Both the position numbers and the translations under genes were made by a program. Shown one piece after another: positions 1-10,800 of a DNA stretch of 64,000 nt. The notes under the pieces are model-generated. The model was not told the DNA's origin and made no database searches. It worked only from the letters and a program-made list of their open reading frames with translations. The DNA is taken from the NCBI RefSeq assembly GCF_002262875.1, contig NZ_NKYE01000012.1:124001-188000 (forward strand), given 5' to 3'. Position 1 is the stretch's first letter, and each line of letters opens with the position of its first letter. The DNA is from Amycolatopsis antarctica (GTDB lineage Bacteria; Actinomycetota; Actinomycetes; Mycobacteriales; Pseudonocardiaceae).

Positions 1-3000
1 CCCACGGTCCCCAGTGGACGGTCAGCCCGCGCATTCCGTCCACTTCGGACCAGCGGCGGCCGAGGGTCTCCAGTGCGTCGTTCGCCGCGGCGTAGTCGGA
101 CTGCCCCCGATTGCCGAGGGTGGCGGCGATACTGCCGAACAGCACCGCGAACCGGGGCCCGCCGGGCAGTTCACCGACCGCGTCGAGCAGCGCCTGTGCC
201 CCGTCGACCTTGGTGCTGAACACCCGGTTGAACGACTCCGGCGACTTCTCCGCCACCAGCTTGTCCTCGATGACGCCCGCCGCGTAGACGATGCCGTCGA
301 TCCGGCCGTGTTCGGCGTGGATCTCCTTCACCGCACCGTGCACGGCTTCCGCGTTGAGCATGTCCAGCGAGTGGTACCGCACCTCGCTGCCGAGTTCGGT
401 CAGCCGCCGGATGGTGTCGCGGACCTCGCGCTCGGCCTGAATGCGCCCGACCGCCCGCTCGATCTCGGCGGGTGAGCGGAGTCCGGTGGCGATCAGCGCG
501 GACCGCAGCTCGGCTGCCGTACCCGCGGCGGCGACGGCGGGATCCTGCTCGTCGGTGGACAACGCCGTCCGGCCGAACAGTTCCAGCCGGCAGCGACTCG
601 CCGCGGCGAGCGTGGTGGCGAACCGGGCGGTGATGCCCTTGGCTCCGCCGACCAGGACGACGACGGAGTCGCGGACCAGGCCCATCGCCTCGGCCTCCGC
701 GGCACCCTCGCCCGCGGGTCCGGCTCCGGTGCTGCCGAGCAACCCGAGGCCCTGTTCCTCCATCCGCAGTCCGCGGCGTCCCCCGCCGGAGCGGAGTACG
801 ACCGGTTCCCGGTCCACTCCGGACAGTTCGGCGACGAGTCCCTCGGCGATGCCGTCCGCGTCCGCGCCGGGCTCCTGCTCGACGACCCTGGCGATGGTGT
901 CCGGGTACTCCCGCGACACGGAGCGGAAGAAGCCGCGCAGGCCGTCCGCCGGGCCCGCGGCGATCAGCCATCGCGGGTCGGTGCCCAGCAGTGCCTTGTA
1001 CGTGGGGAAGGTGTCCGGCAGCACCGGGTCCTCCGGCGAGCGGTTCTCCGCGGAGGCCAGGTGGATCACGCCGTCGAACGGCCCGTCCGGGGCCTGCGCG
1101 GCGACCGTCACCGTGGCCCCGAGTCCGGCCAGGCGGTCACGGGTGGCCTCGGCGAGGGGACCCGCACCGAGCACCAGGAAGGCCTTGCCCGCCACGGCAT
1201 CGGCGTTCACCGTCGCGCCCGCGAGTTCGAACTCGGTCATCACCAGGCGCTTCGGCGCCACGATGATCGGCGATCCGTCCACCTCGGACTCCACCGGCGC
1301 CGCGGGGGGTGCGGGTTCGTCCTGAGCACCGCCACCGCCGAGGAGGCCGGCGAGTTCGGCCGCGGTGCGCGCCTTCGACAACTCCTCCACATCACCGTCC
1401 GCGGCCGTCAACCCCAGCCGCGAAGCCAACTCACCCGCGATCTCCGCACGCTTGATCGAATCCACACTCAGATCCGCTTCCAGATCCAGGTCCGGCTCGA
1501 TCATGTCCACCGGATACCCGGTTCGCTCACCGATCACCTCCAGCACCACCGTCAGCACCGAAACGCCGTCGGCCGGAGCGGGCGCAGCGGCCGGGACGGG
1601 CCCGGGAGCCGTGGCGCCGGGGGCGGGAGCGTTGCCGAGGAGGCCGGAGAGCTCGGCTGCGGTGCGCGCCTTCGACAACTCCTCCACATCACCGTCCGCG
1701 GCCGTCAACCCCAGCCGCGAAGCCAACTCACCCGCGATCTCCGCACGCTTGATCGAATCCACACTCAGATCCGCTTCCAGATCCAGGTCCGGCTCGATCA
1801 TGTCCACCGGATACCCGGTCCGCTCACCGATCACCTCCAGCACCACCGTCAGCACCGAAACGCCGTCGGCCGGAGCGGGCGCAGCGGCCGGGACGGGCCC
1901 GGCGGGGGCGACCGCTGCCTGCGCGGCGGGAGTGGCGGGCCGTGGGGCCGCGACCTGTCGCACCGCCGGCTGCGAGGCGTAACCGAGGGGTTCGGGCGCG
2001 GCGGCCGAGGGATCGGCGCCGAGATAGCCGAGCATGACATCGCGCTGAGCGGCGATGAGTTCCCTGCTGGTGCGCAGGAAGTCCGCGACGATGGCTTCCG
2101 AGCCGGTCGCCGGGGCGGTGGTTCCGGTGCCGTTGACGTATCCACCGGAGTGGTGGCCGGTCGTCACAAGTTCCTCCGAGATGCGCTGTGCCGGGTGCAG
2201 TGCGGCGGCCGGGATCTGGCCGTCCGCGGTGCGGACCAGATGACCGTCGACGGTCCAGCCGGCCCGTTTGCGGCGGGTGGCGCGCGCGGCGTCGACGGCG
2301 TCGCGGCCCTGGAACAGCCAGCCGGTACGGACGTCCACTCCGGCCACGGCGAGCTGGGCGATCGCGGCCAGGAACCCTGGTACGCCGGTGCGTCCGCGTT
2401 CCTCCACCGCGACCGTCCGATGTGGACGGTCACCGAGGATCTTGCCGACCAGCCTGGTCAGGACCGAACCCGGTCCGGCCTCGACGAACACGCGGGCGCC
2501 CGCCTGGTACATGGCCTCGATCTGCTCGACGAAGCCGACCGGCGCGCCGATCTGTGCGGCCAGCTCGTCGCGCACACCGCCGGCGGAGACCGGGTAGGTG
2601 CTCGCGGTGCGATTGGACCATACCGGGATCTCCGGTTCGGCGACCGGCTCGGCGGCGAGCGAGTCGGCGAAGTTCGCGCCCGCGGTGGCCACCACGGGAC
2701 TGTGGAACGCGCACGCCACCGGGATCCGCTTCGCGCCGAGGCCACCGTCGCGCAGCGCGGCGACGGCCGTCTCGACGGCCTCGGTGGGTCCGGAGATCAC
2801 CGTCTGGTCGGGTGCGTTGCGGTTGGCGAGCACGATCGTGTCCGCCAGTCCGGCGGTGCCGAGTGCCGCGGTGACCTCGGGCGCGCCCGCCGACACGGCG
2901 GCCATGGTCCCGGGGTCGCCGCCACCGGTCGCGGCGAGGATCGCCTCGGCCCTGGCCCCGCTGACCCTGGGCAGCACCTCCGGGCTCAGTGCGCCGGCCG

Positions 3001-6000
3001 CGGCCAGCGCGGTCAGTTCGCCGTAGCTGTGCCCGGCGACCATCGCGGGCCGCACACCCACCCGGCCGAGAAGCTGGTGCGCCGCGAGCCCGGCGATGCC
3101 GAGCGCCGGCTGGGCGACCCGGGTGTCGGTGATCCGCGCGACCTGCGCCTTGCGCGACTCCTCGTCGAACGCGGCGGGCGGGCAGAGCACCTTCGCGGTC
3201 TCCGGGTCCAGCCGGAGGAGGCGCTGCAGCTCGGGGAAAGCGACGAACAGTTCGGCGAGCATGCCGGGACGCTGGCTTCCCTGGCCGGGGAACAGGAACG
3301 CGATCTCGCCGGTCTCCTGCCCGTCGGCGAGGAACACCCCGGCGGGCGGGGCGTGCTCGCCGGCCACCGCGCGGCGCAGCAGCCCGGCAAGTTCGTCCAC
3401 AGTGGACGCGACGACGGCGATGCCGATCCGCGCCCCACGCGTGGTGGCGAGCTCGGTACGGCGGGCGGCGCTGCACGCGAAGTCGCGCAACCGCCACGGT
3501 TCGTGCTTGCCGGGGTCGGCCTCGACCAGTGTGAGCAGGTCCTGCGCCGCCTTGGCCGCCGCGGCCGTGTCCGCTCCGGCGAAGGTGAACAGCTCGCACG
3601 GCCACTCGTCGACCGCGTGCACCGGCGGCGGGCCGCTGTCGTGCGCGCGCATGACGACGTGGAAGTTGGTCCCGCCGAAGCCGAACGCGCTCACCCCGGC
3701 GATCCGGTCCGCGGGAGCGGCGGCCCAGGGCCGCGCCTCGGTGTGGAAGGCGAACGGGCTCGTCTCGGCCTCCCAGGCCGCGTTCGGCCGCTCCAGGTGC
3801 AGGGTGGGCGGCTTGACCCCGGTGTGGAGCGCGAGCGCGGTCTTGATCAGTCCGGCGAGGCCCGCGGCGCACTTCGTGTGGCCGATCTGCGATTTCACCG
3901 AGCTGATGGCGCAGCCGCCCGCCTCGGCACCCGCGTCGGTGAACACCTGGGTGAGCGTGCCCAGTTCGGTGCGGTCGCCGACCACGGTGCCGGTGCCGTG
4001 CGCCTCGATGACGCCGACCTCGCCCGGCGAGACCCCCGCGTTGCGGTAGGCCCGGGTGAGTGCCCTGCGCTGCCCGTCGGGACGGGGTGCGGTCAGCCCG
4101 AGCGCCCTGCCGTCGCTGGCGCTGCCGACACCGGAGATGACGGCGTAAACCCGGTCACCGTCCCGTTTGGCGTCGGCGAGCCGCTTGAGCGCGACGCAGG
4201 CCACGCCCTCGCCGAGGGCGATGCCGTCGGCGGAGCTGTCGAAGGTGGCCGAACGGCCGGTCGGGGACAGCGCGTGCACGGAGGCGAAGAGCAGGTAGTC
4301 GTTGATGCCGTTGTGCAGGTCCGCCCCGCCGCACAGCACCATGTCGCTGGTGCCGCTGCTCAGTTCCTTGCACGCCACGTCCACCGCGGTGAGCGAGGAC
4401 GCGCAGGCCGCGTCGACGGTGTAGTTCGCGCCGCCCAGATCGAGCCGGTTGGCCACCCGTCCGGCGATCACGTTGGCGAGCACGCCGGGGAAGGAGTCCT
4501 CGGTCAGGCGCGGGAGCTGGGCGTCGAGGGCGGGCGGGATCTGCCCGACGTAGGACGGGAGCACCGTGCGCAGCGACATCGCGTTCGACAGGTCGCTGCC
4601 CGCCTCCGCGCCGAACACCACGGAGGTGCGGTCGCGGTCGAAGGAACGTTCGGCGTACCCGGCGTCGGCGAGCGCGCGCCGGGCCGCTTCCAGTGCCAGG
4701 AGCTGGACCGGTTCGATGCTGGCCAGCGAGGTCGGCGGGATGCCGTAGCTGAGCGGGTCGAACGGGATGCGGGGCAGGAAACCGCCCCACCTCGACGGCG
4801 TGTGGTCGCCCTGACCGTCCGCCGAGTAGTACAGCGACTGGTCCCAGCGCGAGTCCGGGACCTCGGTGACGGAGTCGACGCCGCCGAGCACGTTCGCCCA
4901 GAACGTGCCCAGGTCCGGTGCCCCGGGGAACATGCAGGACATGCCGACGACGGCGATCTCCAGCGGCTCGGGTGCGGGTTCCTCGGTCCGGTCCGCGACG
5001 CCGAGCGCGTCGGCGCGTCCGTCGAGGAATTCCCTGGCGCCGGTACTGACCGACTCGTGCAGGGCCGCGATGGTGGTCACCTCGGAACGCAGCACCGCGA
5101 CCTCGCCCGCCATGAACATGCCCTCGGTGAGCTGGCGATCCTCCGCGACGTCGAGCAGGTCGTCCCCGATGCGCTCGATTCCCTTGCTGGCGAGGCGAAG
5201 CCTGCCGACGTTGAGCTTCTCCAGTTGCTCCCACGCCTCGCGGCTGGGCACCTCGTCCTCGCCGAGCCTGCGCTTGATCGTCGCGTACTCGTCGGTGAAC
5301 GGGCTGCGCACGCACCGGGTCGCGTGCCCGGGCGCGGTCTCCAGCAGGTCGGTGTGCTCGGCGTCGATCACCTGCTGCTGGAACAGCGGCAGGATCGCGC
5401 CGGCGTCGACGGCCTCGGTGGTGAACAGGTAGGCGGTGCCCATCAGCACGCCGATGGCGGCGCCCCGTCCGGACAGCGGTGCCGCCATCGCGGCGACCAT
5501 CGCGGCGGAACGTTCGTCGTGCACGCCACCGGCGAAGAAGATCTGCAACTCGCCGGCGACGGCCTCGCCCGCTGTGTCGAGGAAGTCGGTGAGGACGCCG
5601 AGCTGCGCCTCCCAGAGCGGGAAGCTGTTGCGCGGGCCGACGTGGCCACCGCACTCGGATCCCTCGAAGATGAACTTGCGGGCACCCGCCTCGAGGAACT
5701 GCTTCAGCAGCCCCGGTGAGGGCACGTGCAGGAAGGTGGAGATGCCCACCTCCTCCAGCGCGGCGGCCTGCGCGGGCCGTCCGCCGGCGATGATGGCGTG
5801 CGAGGGACGTATCTCACGGATGATCTCGAGCTGGGCGGCCTTGACCTCCTCGGCGGCGAAGCCGAGCACGCCGACGCCCCAGGGCGCCTCGCCGAGCGAG
5901 TCCCTGGTCTGTTCGAGCACGGCGCGGGTCTGCGCCGCACCGGAGAGTGCGAGCGCGATGAACGGCAGCCCGCCGCCACCCGCCACGGCCGCGGCGAAGG

Positions 6001-6919
6001 CGGCCTGGTCGCTGACCCTGGTCATCGGTCCCTGTGCGATGGGCAGCCGGGTGCCGAAGGCGCGACTTCCCGGCGAGTCCGGGTCCAGCGCGAGCTCGGT
6101 GCTGCGCAGGCTCTCGACCACGGTCTCCCGCACGCCGCGGACTGCGGCGGCGACGGAGCCCCAGCGTTGCTGGAAGCGCACCGGCAGGAAGGCGTCCTGG
6201 CCGATCTCGATGGGAGTGCCGTCCGGTCCCGGCGCGTGCCTGCGCAGGATCCGGACGCCGTCGACGATGGCGGTCTCCGAGCCGTCGAGGCCGGCGAGCG
6301 CGGTGGTGATTTCGGCGGGCAGTTCCGCCTCGGCGAGCAGCGCGAGCTGGGAGTCGAGGACGACGCCCGAGGCCCCGCCCGCGACCGCGGCCGCCGCCGT
6401 GTGCGGGCCCATGCCACCGCAGGCCCAGACGGGCAGGCCGGCGGTGTCGTCGGTGAGGAGCTGCTGCAGGAGCACGAAGGTGCTCAGTTCGCCGATCCGG
6501 CCGCCCGCCTCGTGTCCGCGGGCGATCAGGCCGTGCACGCCGCGCGCGGCCGCGTCCCGGGCCTGCGCCCGCCCGGTGACCTCGGCGAGCACCCGGCGGC
6601 CGGGAAAGTCGGACGCGGACAGTGACGAACCGGCCACCAAGAGGATGGTGTGCACCCTGTCCGGGAGATCGTCCGCCGCGAAGGTCGCGGTGTTGGCAAG
6701 CCGCACACCGAACCCGTCCGGTGACCACTCCCCAGCCAGCCCGAGTTCCGTGCGAGCTGCCCGGCCGCCGGCCGTCAGGTCCAGAACACCGAGGCCACCG
6801 GCCTGCTCGGCGGCGATGGTCAGGCGTGCGGATGGCACGCCGAACGGGTTCACGGCGACGACGATGTCGGAACTGTCCGCAGCGAAAGCGCCGCGGCCAT
6901 CGACACTCGAGACGCGCAT
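1..6919 (-). CDS. PUFA-synthase-like type I polyketide synthase, 5' part (gene continues past the left edge)
   Basis: An open frame from ATG at 6919 (weak AGGGG just upstream) to base 1 gives about 2,306 codons with no stop; the 3' end lies outside. Domains in order: two nitronate-monooxygenase/PfaD-like FMN barrels (about 20-235 and 300-570; the second has the PfaD signature EGSECGGHVGPR, His426); ketosynthase (about 654-1080, DAACASS with Cys839, then EAHGTG and a GHTK motif); acyltransferase (GHSYGE, Ser1298); two ACPs (DSIKRAE, Ser1722 and Ser1821); and an SDR-type ketoreductase (GGAKGIT near 2094, Tyr2276 in SDYAAAN). This is the PfaA order with a PfaD-type enoyl reductase fused in front, as in omega-3 fatty acid and glycolipid synthases. 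An iterative long-chain polyketide or fatty acyl product is inferred. A dehydratase and partner proteins would lie further left. It is not a modular macrolide PKS and lacks the PPTase end that can be seen in enediyne PKSs. Confidence 0.9.
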   Translation of the reverse strand, partial: MRVSSVDGRGAFAADSSDIVVAVNPFGVPSARLTIAAEQAGGLGVLDLTAGGRAARTELGLAGEWSPDGFGVRLANTATFAADDLPDRVHTILLVAGSSLSASDFPGRRVLAEVTGRAQARDAAARGVHGLIARGHEAGGRIGELSTFVLLQQLLTDDTAGLPVWACGGMGPHTAAAAVAGGASGVVLDSQLALLAEAELPAEITTALAGLDGSETAIVDGVRILRRHAPGPDGTPIEIGQDAFLPVRFQQRWGSVAAAVRGVRETVVESLRSTELALDPDSPGSRAFGTRLPIAQGPMTRVSDQAAFAAAVAGGGGLPFIALALSGAAQTRAVLEQTRDSLGEAPWGVGVLGFAAEEVKAAQLEIIREIRPSHAIIAGGRPAQAAALEEVGISTFLHVPSPGLLKQFLEAGARKFIFEGSECGGHVGPRNSFPLWEAQLGVLTDFLDTAGEAVAGELQIFFAGGVHDERSAAMVAAMAAPLSGRGAAIGVLMGTAYLFTTEAVDAGAILPLFQQQVIDAEHTDLLETAPGHATRCVRSPFTDEYATIKRRLGEDEVPSREAWEQLEKLNVGRLRLASKGIERIGDDLLDVAEDRQLTEGMFMAGEVAVLRSEVTTIAALHESVSTGAREFLDGRADALGVADRTEEPAPEPLEIAVVGMSCMFPGAPDLGTFWANVLGGVDSVTEVPDSRWDQSLYYSADGQGDHTPSRWGGFLPRIPFDPLSYGIPPTSLASIEPVQLLALEAARRALADAGYAERSFDRDRTSVVFGAEAGSDLSNAMSLRTVLPSYVGQIPPALDAQLPRLTEDSFPGVLANVIAGRVANRLDLGGANYTVDAACASSLTAVDVACKELSSGTSDMVLCGGADLHNGINDYLLFASVHALSPTGRSATFDSSADGIALGEGVACVALKRLADAKRDGDRVYAVISGVGSASDGRALGLTAPRPDGQRRALTRAYRNAGVSPGEVGVIEAHGTGTVVGDRTELGTLTQVFTDAGAEAGGCAISSVKSQIGHTKCAAGLAGLIKTALALHTGVKPPTLHLERPNAAWEAETSPFAFHTEARPWAAAPADRIAGVSAFGFGGTNFHVVMRAHDSGPPPVHAVDEWPCELFTFAGADTAAAAKAAQDLLTLVEADPGKHEPWRLRDFACSAARRTELATTRGARIGIAVVASTVDELAGLLRRAVAGEHAPPAGVFLADGQETGEIAFLFPGQGSQRPGMLAELFVAFPELQRLLRLDPETAKVLCPPAAFDEESRKAQVARITDTRVAQPALGIAGLAAHQLLGRVGVRPAMVAGHSYGELTALAAAGALSPEVLPRVSGARAEAILAATGGGDPGTMAAVSAGAPEVTAALGTAGLADTIVLANRNAPDQTVISGPTEAVETAVAALRDGGLGAKRIPVACAFHSPVVATAGANFADSLAAEPVAEPEIPVWSNRTASTYPVSAGGVRDELAAQIGAPVGFVEQIEAMYQAGARVFVEAGPGSVLTRLVGKILGDRPHRTVAVEERGRTGVPGFLAAIAQLAVAGVDVRTGWLFQGRDAVDAARATRRKRAGWTVDGHLVRTADGQIPAAALHPAQRISEELVTTGHHSGGYVNGTGTTAPATGSEAIVADFLRTSRELIAAQRDVMLGYLGADPSAAAPEPLGYASQPAVRQVAAPRPATPAAQAAVAPAGPVPAAAPAPADGVSVLTVVLEVIGERTGYPVDMIEPDLDLEADLSVDSIKRAEIAGELASRLGLTAADGDVEELSKARTAAELSGLLGNAPAPGATAPGPVPAAAPAPADGVSVLTVVLEVIGERTGYPVDMIEPDLDLEADLSVDSIKRAEIAGELASRLGLTAADGDVEELSKARTAAELAGLLGGGGAQDEPAPPAAPVESEVDGSPIIVAPKRLVMTEFELAGATVNADAVAGKAFLVLGAGPLAEATRDRLAGLGATVTVAAQAPDGPFDGVIHLASAENRSPEDPVLPDTFPTYKALLGTDPRWLIAAGPADGLRGFFRSVSREYPDTIARVVEQEPGADADGIAEGLVAELSGVDREPVVLRSGGGRRGLRMEEQGLGLLGSTGAGPAGEGAAEAEAMGLVRDSVVVLVGGAKGITARFATTLAAASRCRLELFGRTALSTDEQDPAVAAAGTAAELRSALIATGLRSPAEIERAVGRIQAEREVRDTIRRLTELGSEVRYHSLDMLNAEAVHGAVKEIHAEHGRIDGIVYAAGVIEDKLVAEKSPESFNRVFSTKVDGAQALLDAVGELPGGPRFAVLFGSIAATLGNRGQSDYAAANDALETLGRRWSEVDGMRGLTVHWGPW
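1337..1903. repeat. Tandem near-identical ACP-coding repeat, period 297 bp
   Basis: Two consecutive ACP segments of the PKS repeat with a 297-bp (99-codon) period. About 245 bp from 1361 to 1606 match 1658 to 1903 with a single difference that I can see (T/C near 1533/1830), with slightly more divergence before and after. Both retain the DSIKRAE serine. Near identity at the DNA level indicates recent duplication or ongoing gene conversion. Confidence 0.9.
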
Positions 6920-7839
6920 GGGAACCCCTAGGAAACACGAAAGTGTGAAACAGTACCGGAGTACTAAAGCGTGGACAGGCCCACTAGTCAATAAGCGATG
7001 CCGCTATGTGGACAAGAATCCGCAAAAGTACTGGTAATCAGTCGATTATTGAAGATTCGGCCAAGCGTCCCATTGCTGGACAACGCCTGTGGCACAAGAT
7101 TTAGCGCCGGTGAAACATCGTTGACACAAGCGTGGAATCGCCTTGCGGCCGAGCCAGGGGCAATCGTGTCAGAGCCCACACTGGATCGATTACGCAAAGT
7201 TATTTCGCAAGGCTAATAAAGATATCCCGCCATATGAAAGTAATTCGAACGACGGTTGAACTTTGAGGGCATATCGGCAACTCGAATGTAATTGGCCTCC
7301 ATGGTAATAACCTCACCGACGGTCCGCGAATCGGCCCCCCGGTGAGCGCACCCCGCCGCCGGTGGAGCCGATGACGACGAGAACCGGCCACGCTTGCGCT
7401 GGTCACGACCGTGAACCCGGCCGGATCGCGCACGCCGGGCGCGTCCTGGATGCCCCAAGCGCATTGACCCGGCACCCCGCTCCGACGCCGGAGGGTAACC
7501 GTTCCGCTATTGCGAGTTCGCACGTTCGTGCGGAATTCACCAACCGGGAACAATCGCACGCCCAGGTGGACCGAATATCCGCCGCCCCGAAAGCCGCGCC
7601 CGTCCGGCTTGCACGGTCGGTGATGTGCGTGATCTTGGTCACGTACGGGTGCGTACCGGCGCAGTTTGCGCAACACGACCCAGTCGGGTGACCGTCGACA
7701 CATCCGGTCGTCGTCGGCCGAACGCTCAGGACACCTCGGCCGGACCGCACCCGTCCGGTCGAACACCTTGCGCTTCCGGGCACGCGGACTGCATGCTCGC
7801 GTTCATGATCGTACGGAAGGACGACCGCACCCCCCTCCG
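6920..7839. other. Non-coding region between the PKS and the HEAT-like gene
   Basis: About 920 bp of visibly lower G+C than its surroundings, lying between divergently transcribed genes, so it should hold both promoters. Small inverted repeats such as AGTACCGGAGTACT are seen at 6952-6965. The only frame I would flag is a 29-codon one at 7213-7302. Longer frames here lack actinomycete codon bias. Confidence 0.6.
7213..7302 (-). CDS. Possible 29-residue peptide
   Basis: ATG at 7302 is preceded by GTGAGG about eight bases upstream, and the frame ends with TAG at 7213. The product is aromatic and basic (it starts MEANYIRVADM and ends in GYLY) and has no recognised family. Its codons use A/T far more than the neighbouring genes, so it is either horizontally acquired, non-coding, or a leader for the PKS transcript 300 bp downstream. 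Only the ribosome binding site supports it. Confidence 0.25.
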   Translation of the reverse strand: MEANYIRVADMPSKFNRRSNYFHMAGYLY

Positions 7840-10800
7840 GTGAGCCCGTCACACGAGCCCCCGGTGCTGCGGCCGGGCACCCCGGCCGATTCCGGACCCG
7901 GTGGTCACGGCACACCCGGCGAGCGGATCGCCACCGAACTCGTCGGCCACCTGGACCCGCTGCCGTTCTCCCGGCGGGGCCGCGCACTGAGCGTCCGCGC
8001 GAGAGAGCTCCCCGAGGGCACCTACGCGGCGACGCACGCGGCGCTCCGCCGCGGCGACCCGCCACGGCGCGTACTTGCGCTCCAGTTCGCCGTGGCCCGC
8101 CGCGATCTGGACGCCGTGGCCGCAGCGCTGGCGGACCCAGCGGTGCGCCGACGAGCCCTCGCCGCGACGATCAGACTGCCCGTCCCGGACTCGGTCCTGC
8201 GGGAGTTCGTCCTGGACGCCGCCCCCGCCGACCGCCGGGCCGTCTACGGGGTGCTGCGCCGGTCCCGCCGCAGCGCGCTCGCCGACGAGTTGCTCGCCGA
8301 GATGCACCGGCGCCACGGCCGGGCCGACACCGCGGCTCTGCTGCCCGCCTGCTCCGCCGCGGTGGCCGAACGCTGGGTGCGGGTCCGCGGGCAGGACACC
8401 GCGACCCTGCTCCGCCTGGTCCGCACGGCAGCCGACGCCGTCGTCACCGCGGTGCCCGGCATGCTGGCCGCCCGGCTACCGGGCCGTCCCCTGCCCGCCG
8501 AGCACAGGACGCTGCTCGCCCTGCTGGCGCCGCGGCGTCCGGCCGCCGTGCTCGCCGCCCTGGCCGCGGACCAGGCACACAACGACGTGCTGCACATACC
8601 CGGCGTCCTCCCCGCGCTGCTCACCGAACCCGAGGCGTTACTGCGAGAATTCGGCGGCAGACGAATGCTGAACGGTCACTGCCCGGTCACGCTGCCGCCA
8701 CGCGCCCGGCGCGCCATCGCCACACTCGCGGCGCCCGAGGTGGCACGGCTCGGCCTGCTGTTCGACCAGGGCTCGATCCGCGCGGCCCTGCTCGCGGCGA
8801 GGCCGGACGGCGAACGGCGGCGGATCGTCGAACTGGCCTACGGCGAGACGCTGACCGCCGACCTGTCCGCGGCGGAACTCCGCACCCTGCCGAGGGCCGA
8901 CCGGACGGAGCTCGCCGGCCGGATCCTGGCACGGCCCGATGTTCACGAGCAGAGCTGGCGCCGTCTCGCGATCACCGCCACGCTGCCGTTCGCCGAAGCG
9001 GAGGAGTTCCTGCGCGAGGCGACCTCCAGCCACCGCTACCGGCAGCGCACGGTCGCCTGGGAAGAGATGCTGCGGTGCGCCGCGCTGGATGGCGCCCCGG
9101 AGACCTTTCCGCGCGCGGTGGCAGGTGCCGGGCGGGCGTGGCACGACCAGGACATGGTCCGCGGGGCCGCGCTGCGCGCGATCTCCGAGGCACCCCGGGC
9201 ACTGCTCGCGACGCTGCCGCCGGAGTCGCTCGGCGAGATCGTCGCGGCGTGCACGACTGCCCGGGACACCCGACGGACAACGCTTCGCACGCTCGCGGAC
9301 CTGCTCGCGACGGTCCTGCGTGTACGCGCCGCGCGCGGCGTCGTCGAACAGACCGACCGGTTACGGTCCCTGCTCGCCCGGGTGTGGAGCGACCGCCGGA
9401 CCGCCGCGAGCGGGCCACCGGCGGTCCACCCGCCCGCGGGGTGGACCGCCGGTGAGATCTGGCGGCTACGCCGGGCGCGGGTGCTGCGTGAGGCCGCCGG
9501 AGGACGGTACGCCGAGGCGCTGCGACTCGGCGGCCTGCTCGGGCGCACGCTAGGTGACGTCCCGGAACTCGACGATCTGGTCGGCCGGATCGCTTGCGCC
9601 GCAACCACTTCGACCGAAGATCGGGTGGAGGCCGCGGCCGCCTGGATCGCCCCGCCGGGTACCAGGGAGAGCAGGGCAGCCGAGCTGGTCGCCGCGGATC
9701 CGTCGCTCGGTGCCCTCGACGCCGTCTGGCCGGTGGTCGCGACCCGGCGTACCGATCTGCTCGACAGCGTGCTCGACGCGCGGACGGCGCTCCCGCCGAT
9801 CGCGGAGGGGCGGCGTGGCCGCTGGACCGAGACGCAGCGCTCCCGAGCCGCGGAGCAGGCACGATCCGTGGCCGGCGACCCCGATGCGGAACTGCCGGAA
9901 CGTGCGGCCGCGGCCGCGCTGGTCCGCGACCCCGCCGTGCTGAGTGACCTTGCCCGCTCGGCTCCGCAGCCGGTCGCGGCGGCGGCGCTGGGCGCGCTGG
10001 CCCGGCGGGCACCGTCGGACATGTCCCTGCCGATCCTGCTCGCCCACGCGGACGCCCCCTCGGGCGCGACGGCGCGAGCGGCGGTCCGCTCGCTCGGCAC
10101 CGTGCTCGCGAACCTGCCCGGAACCGAGGCCACGGAACGCCTGCGCGCGGTGCTGAACTCGCCCCGCGCCGGGGTGGGAGCGGCCAAGGAGGCCGCGCGC
10201 CTCATCGCCGCGCTCCGCCCACCCGGCGCGATGGAGGTACTGACCGAGGCCTTCCGGTCCGTATCCCATCGAGACGTCCGGGCCGCGGTCGCCGCCGCCG
10301 CGACGGCGTTCGCGGGCGACGACGATCGCGTTCCCGCACTGCTCGACGAGGCGCTACGCGGACCTGCCGCCGTCCGGGCGGCAGTGCTCGCCGTGCGGCC
10401 CGCCGCGTACCAGCGACCGGTACTGGCCCGCGCCGTCGCCGCGGCGATGGACGATCAGGACGCCGAGGTAGCGGGCGACGCGGTCATCGCGTACCGGGAC
10501 CGGTGGCCGGACGCGCCCGGCGCGGCTGCCGGACTGGTCCGGCACATCCTGGGTAACTCGGATTCGCACCGGTCGCGGACCGCCGCGGCGACCTACGTCC
10601 AGATCGCACGCGGCACCGGCGATCCCGGACCGGTGGTCGCGGTCGCCGCCGAACTGGGCCGGACGGCGAGCACCGGCGAATCCGGCCCGGCGCGACGGCT
10701 ACGGGAACTGACGTCGGTGATCTCGACCGACCACGGCGTACCGGACGACGTGGTCGCCGAGACGACCATGCTGCGCGCCGTGGCGGACGCCTGCCGCTCG

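Noticed and set aside
1061..5719. A 1,552-codon open frame on the plus strand
   Set aside because: It is the antisense shadow of the PKS on the minus strand. Its composition is Arg/Gly/Val repetitive, and every conserved domain and active-site motif is on the other strand.
1..6919. Enediyne or modular type I PKS
   Set aside because: The N-terminal PfaD-like barrels, tandem ACPs and single KS-AT-KR set match PUFA-like synthases. No module boundaries are seen, and the end where an enediyne PPTase would lie is outside the window.
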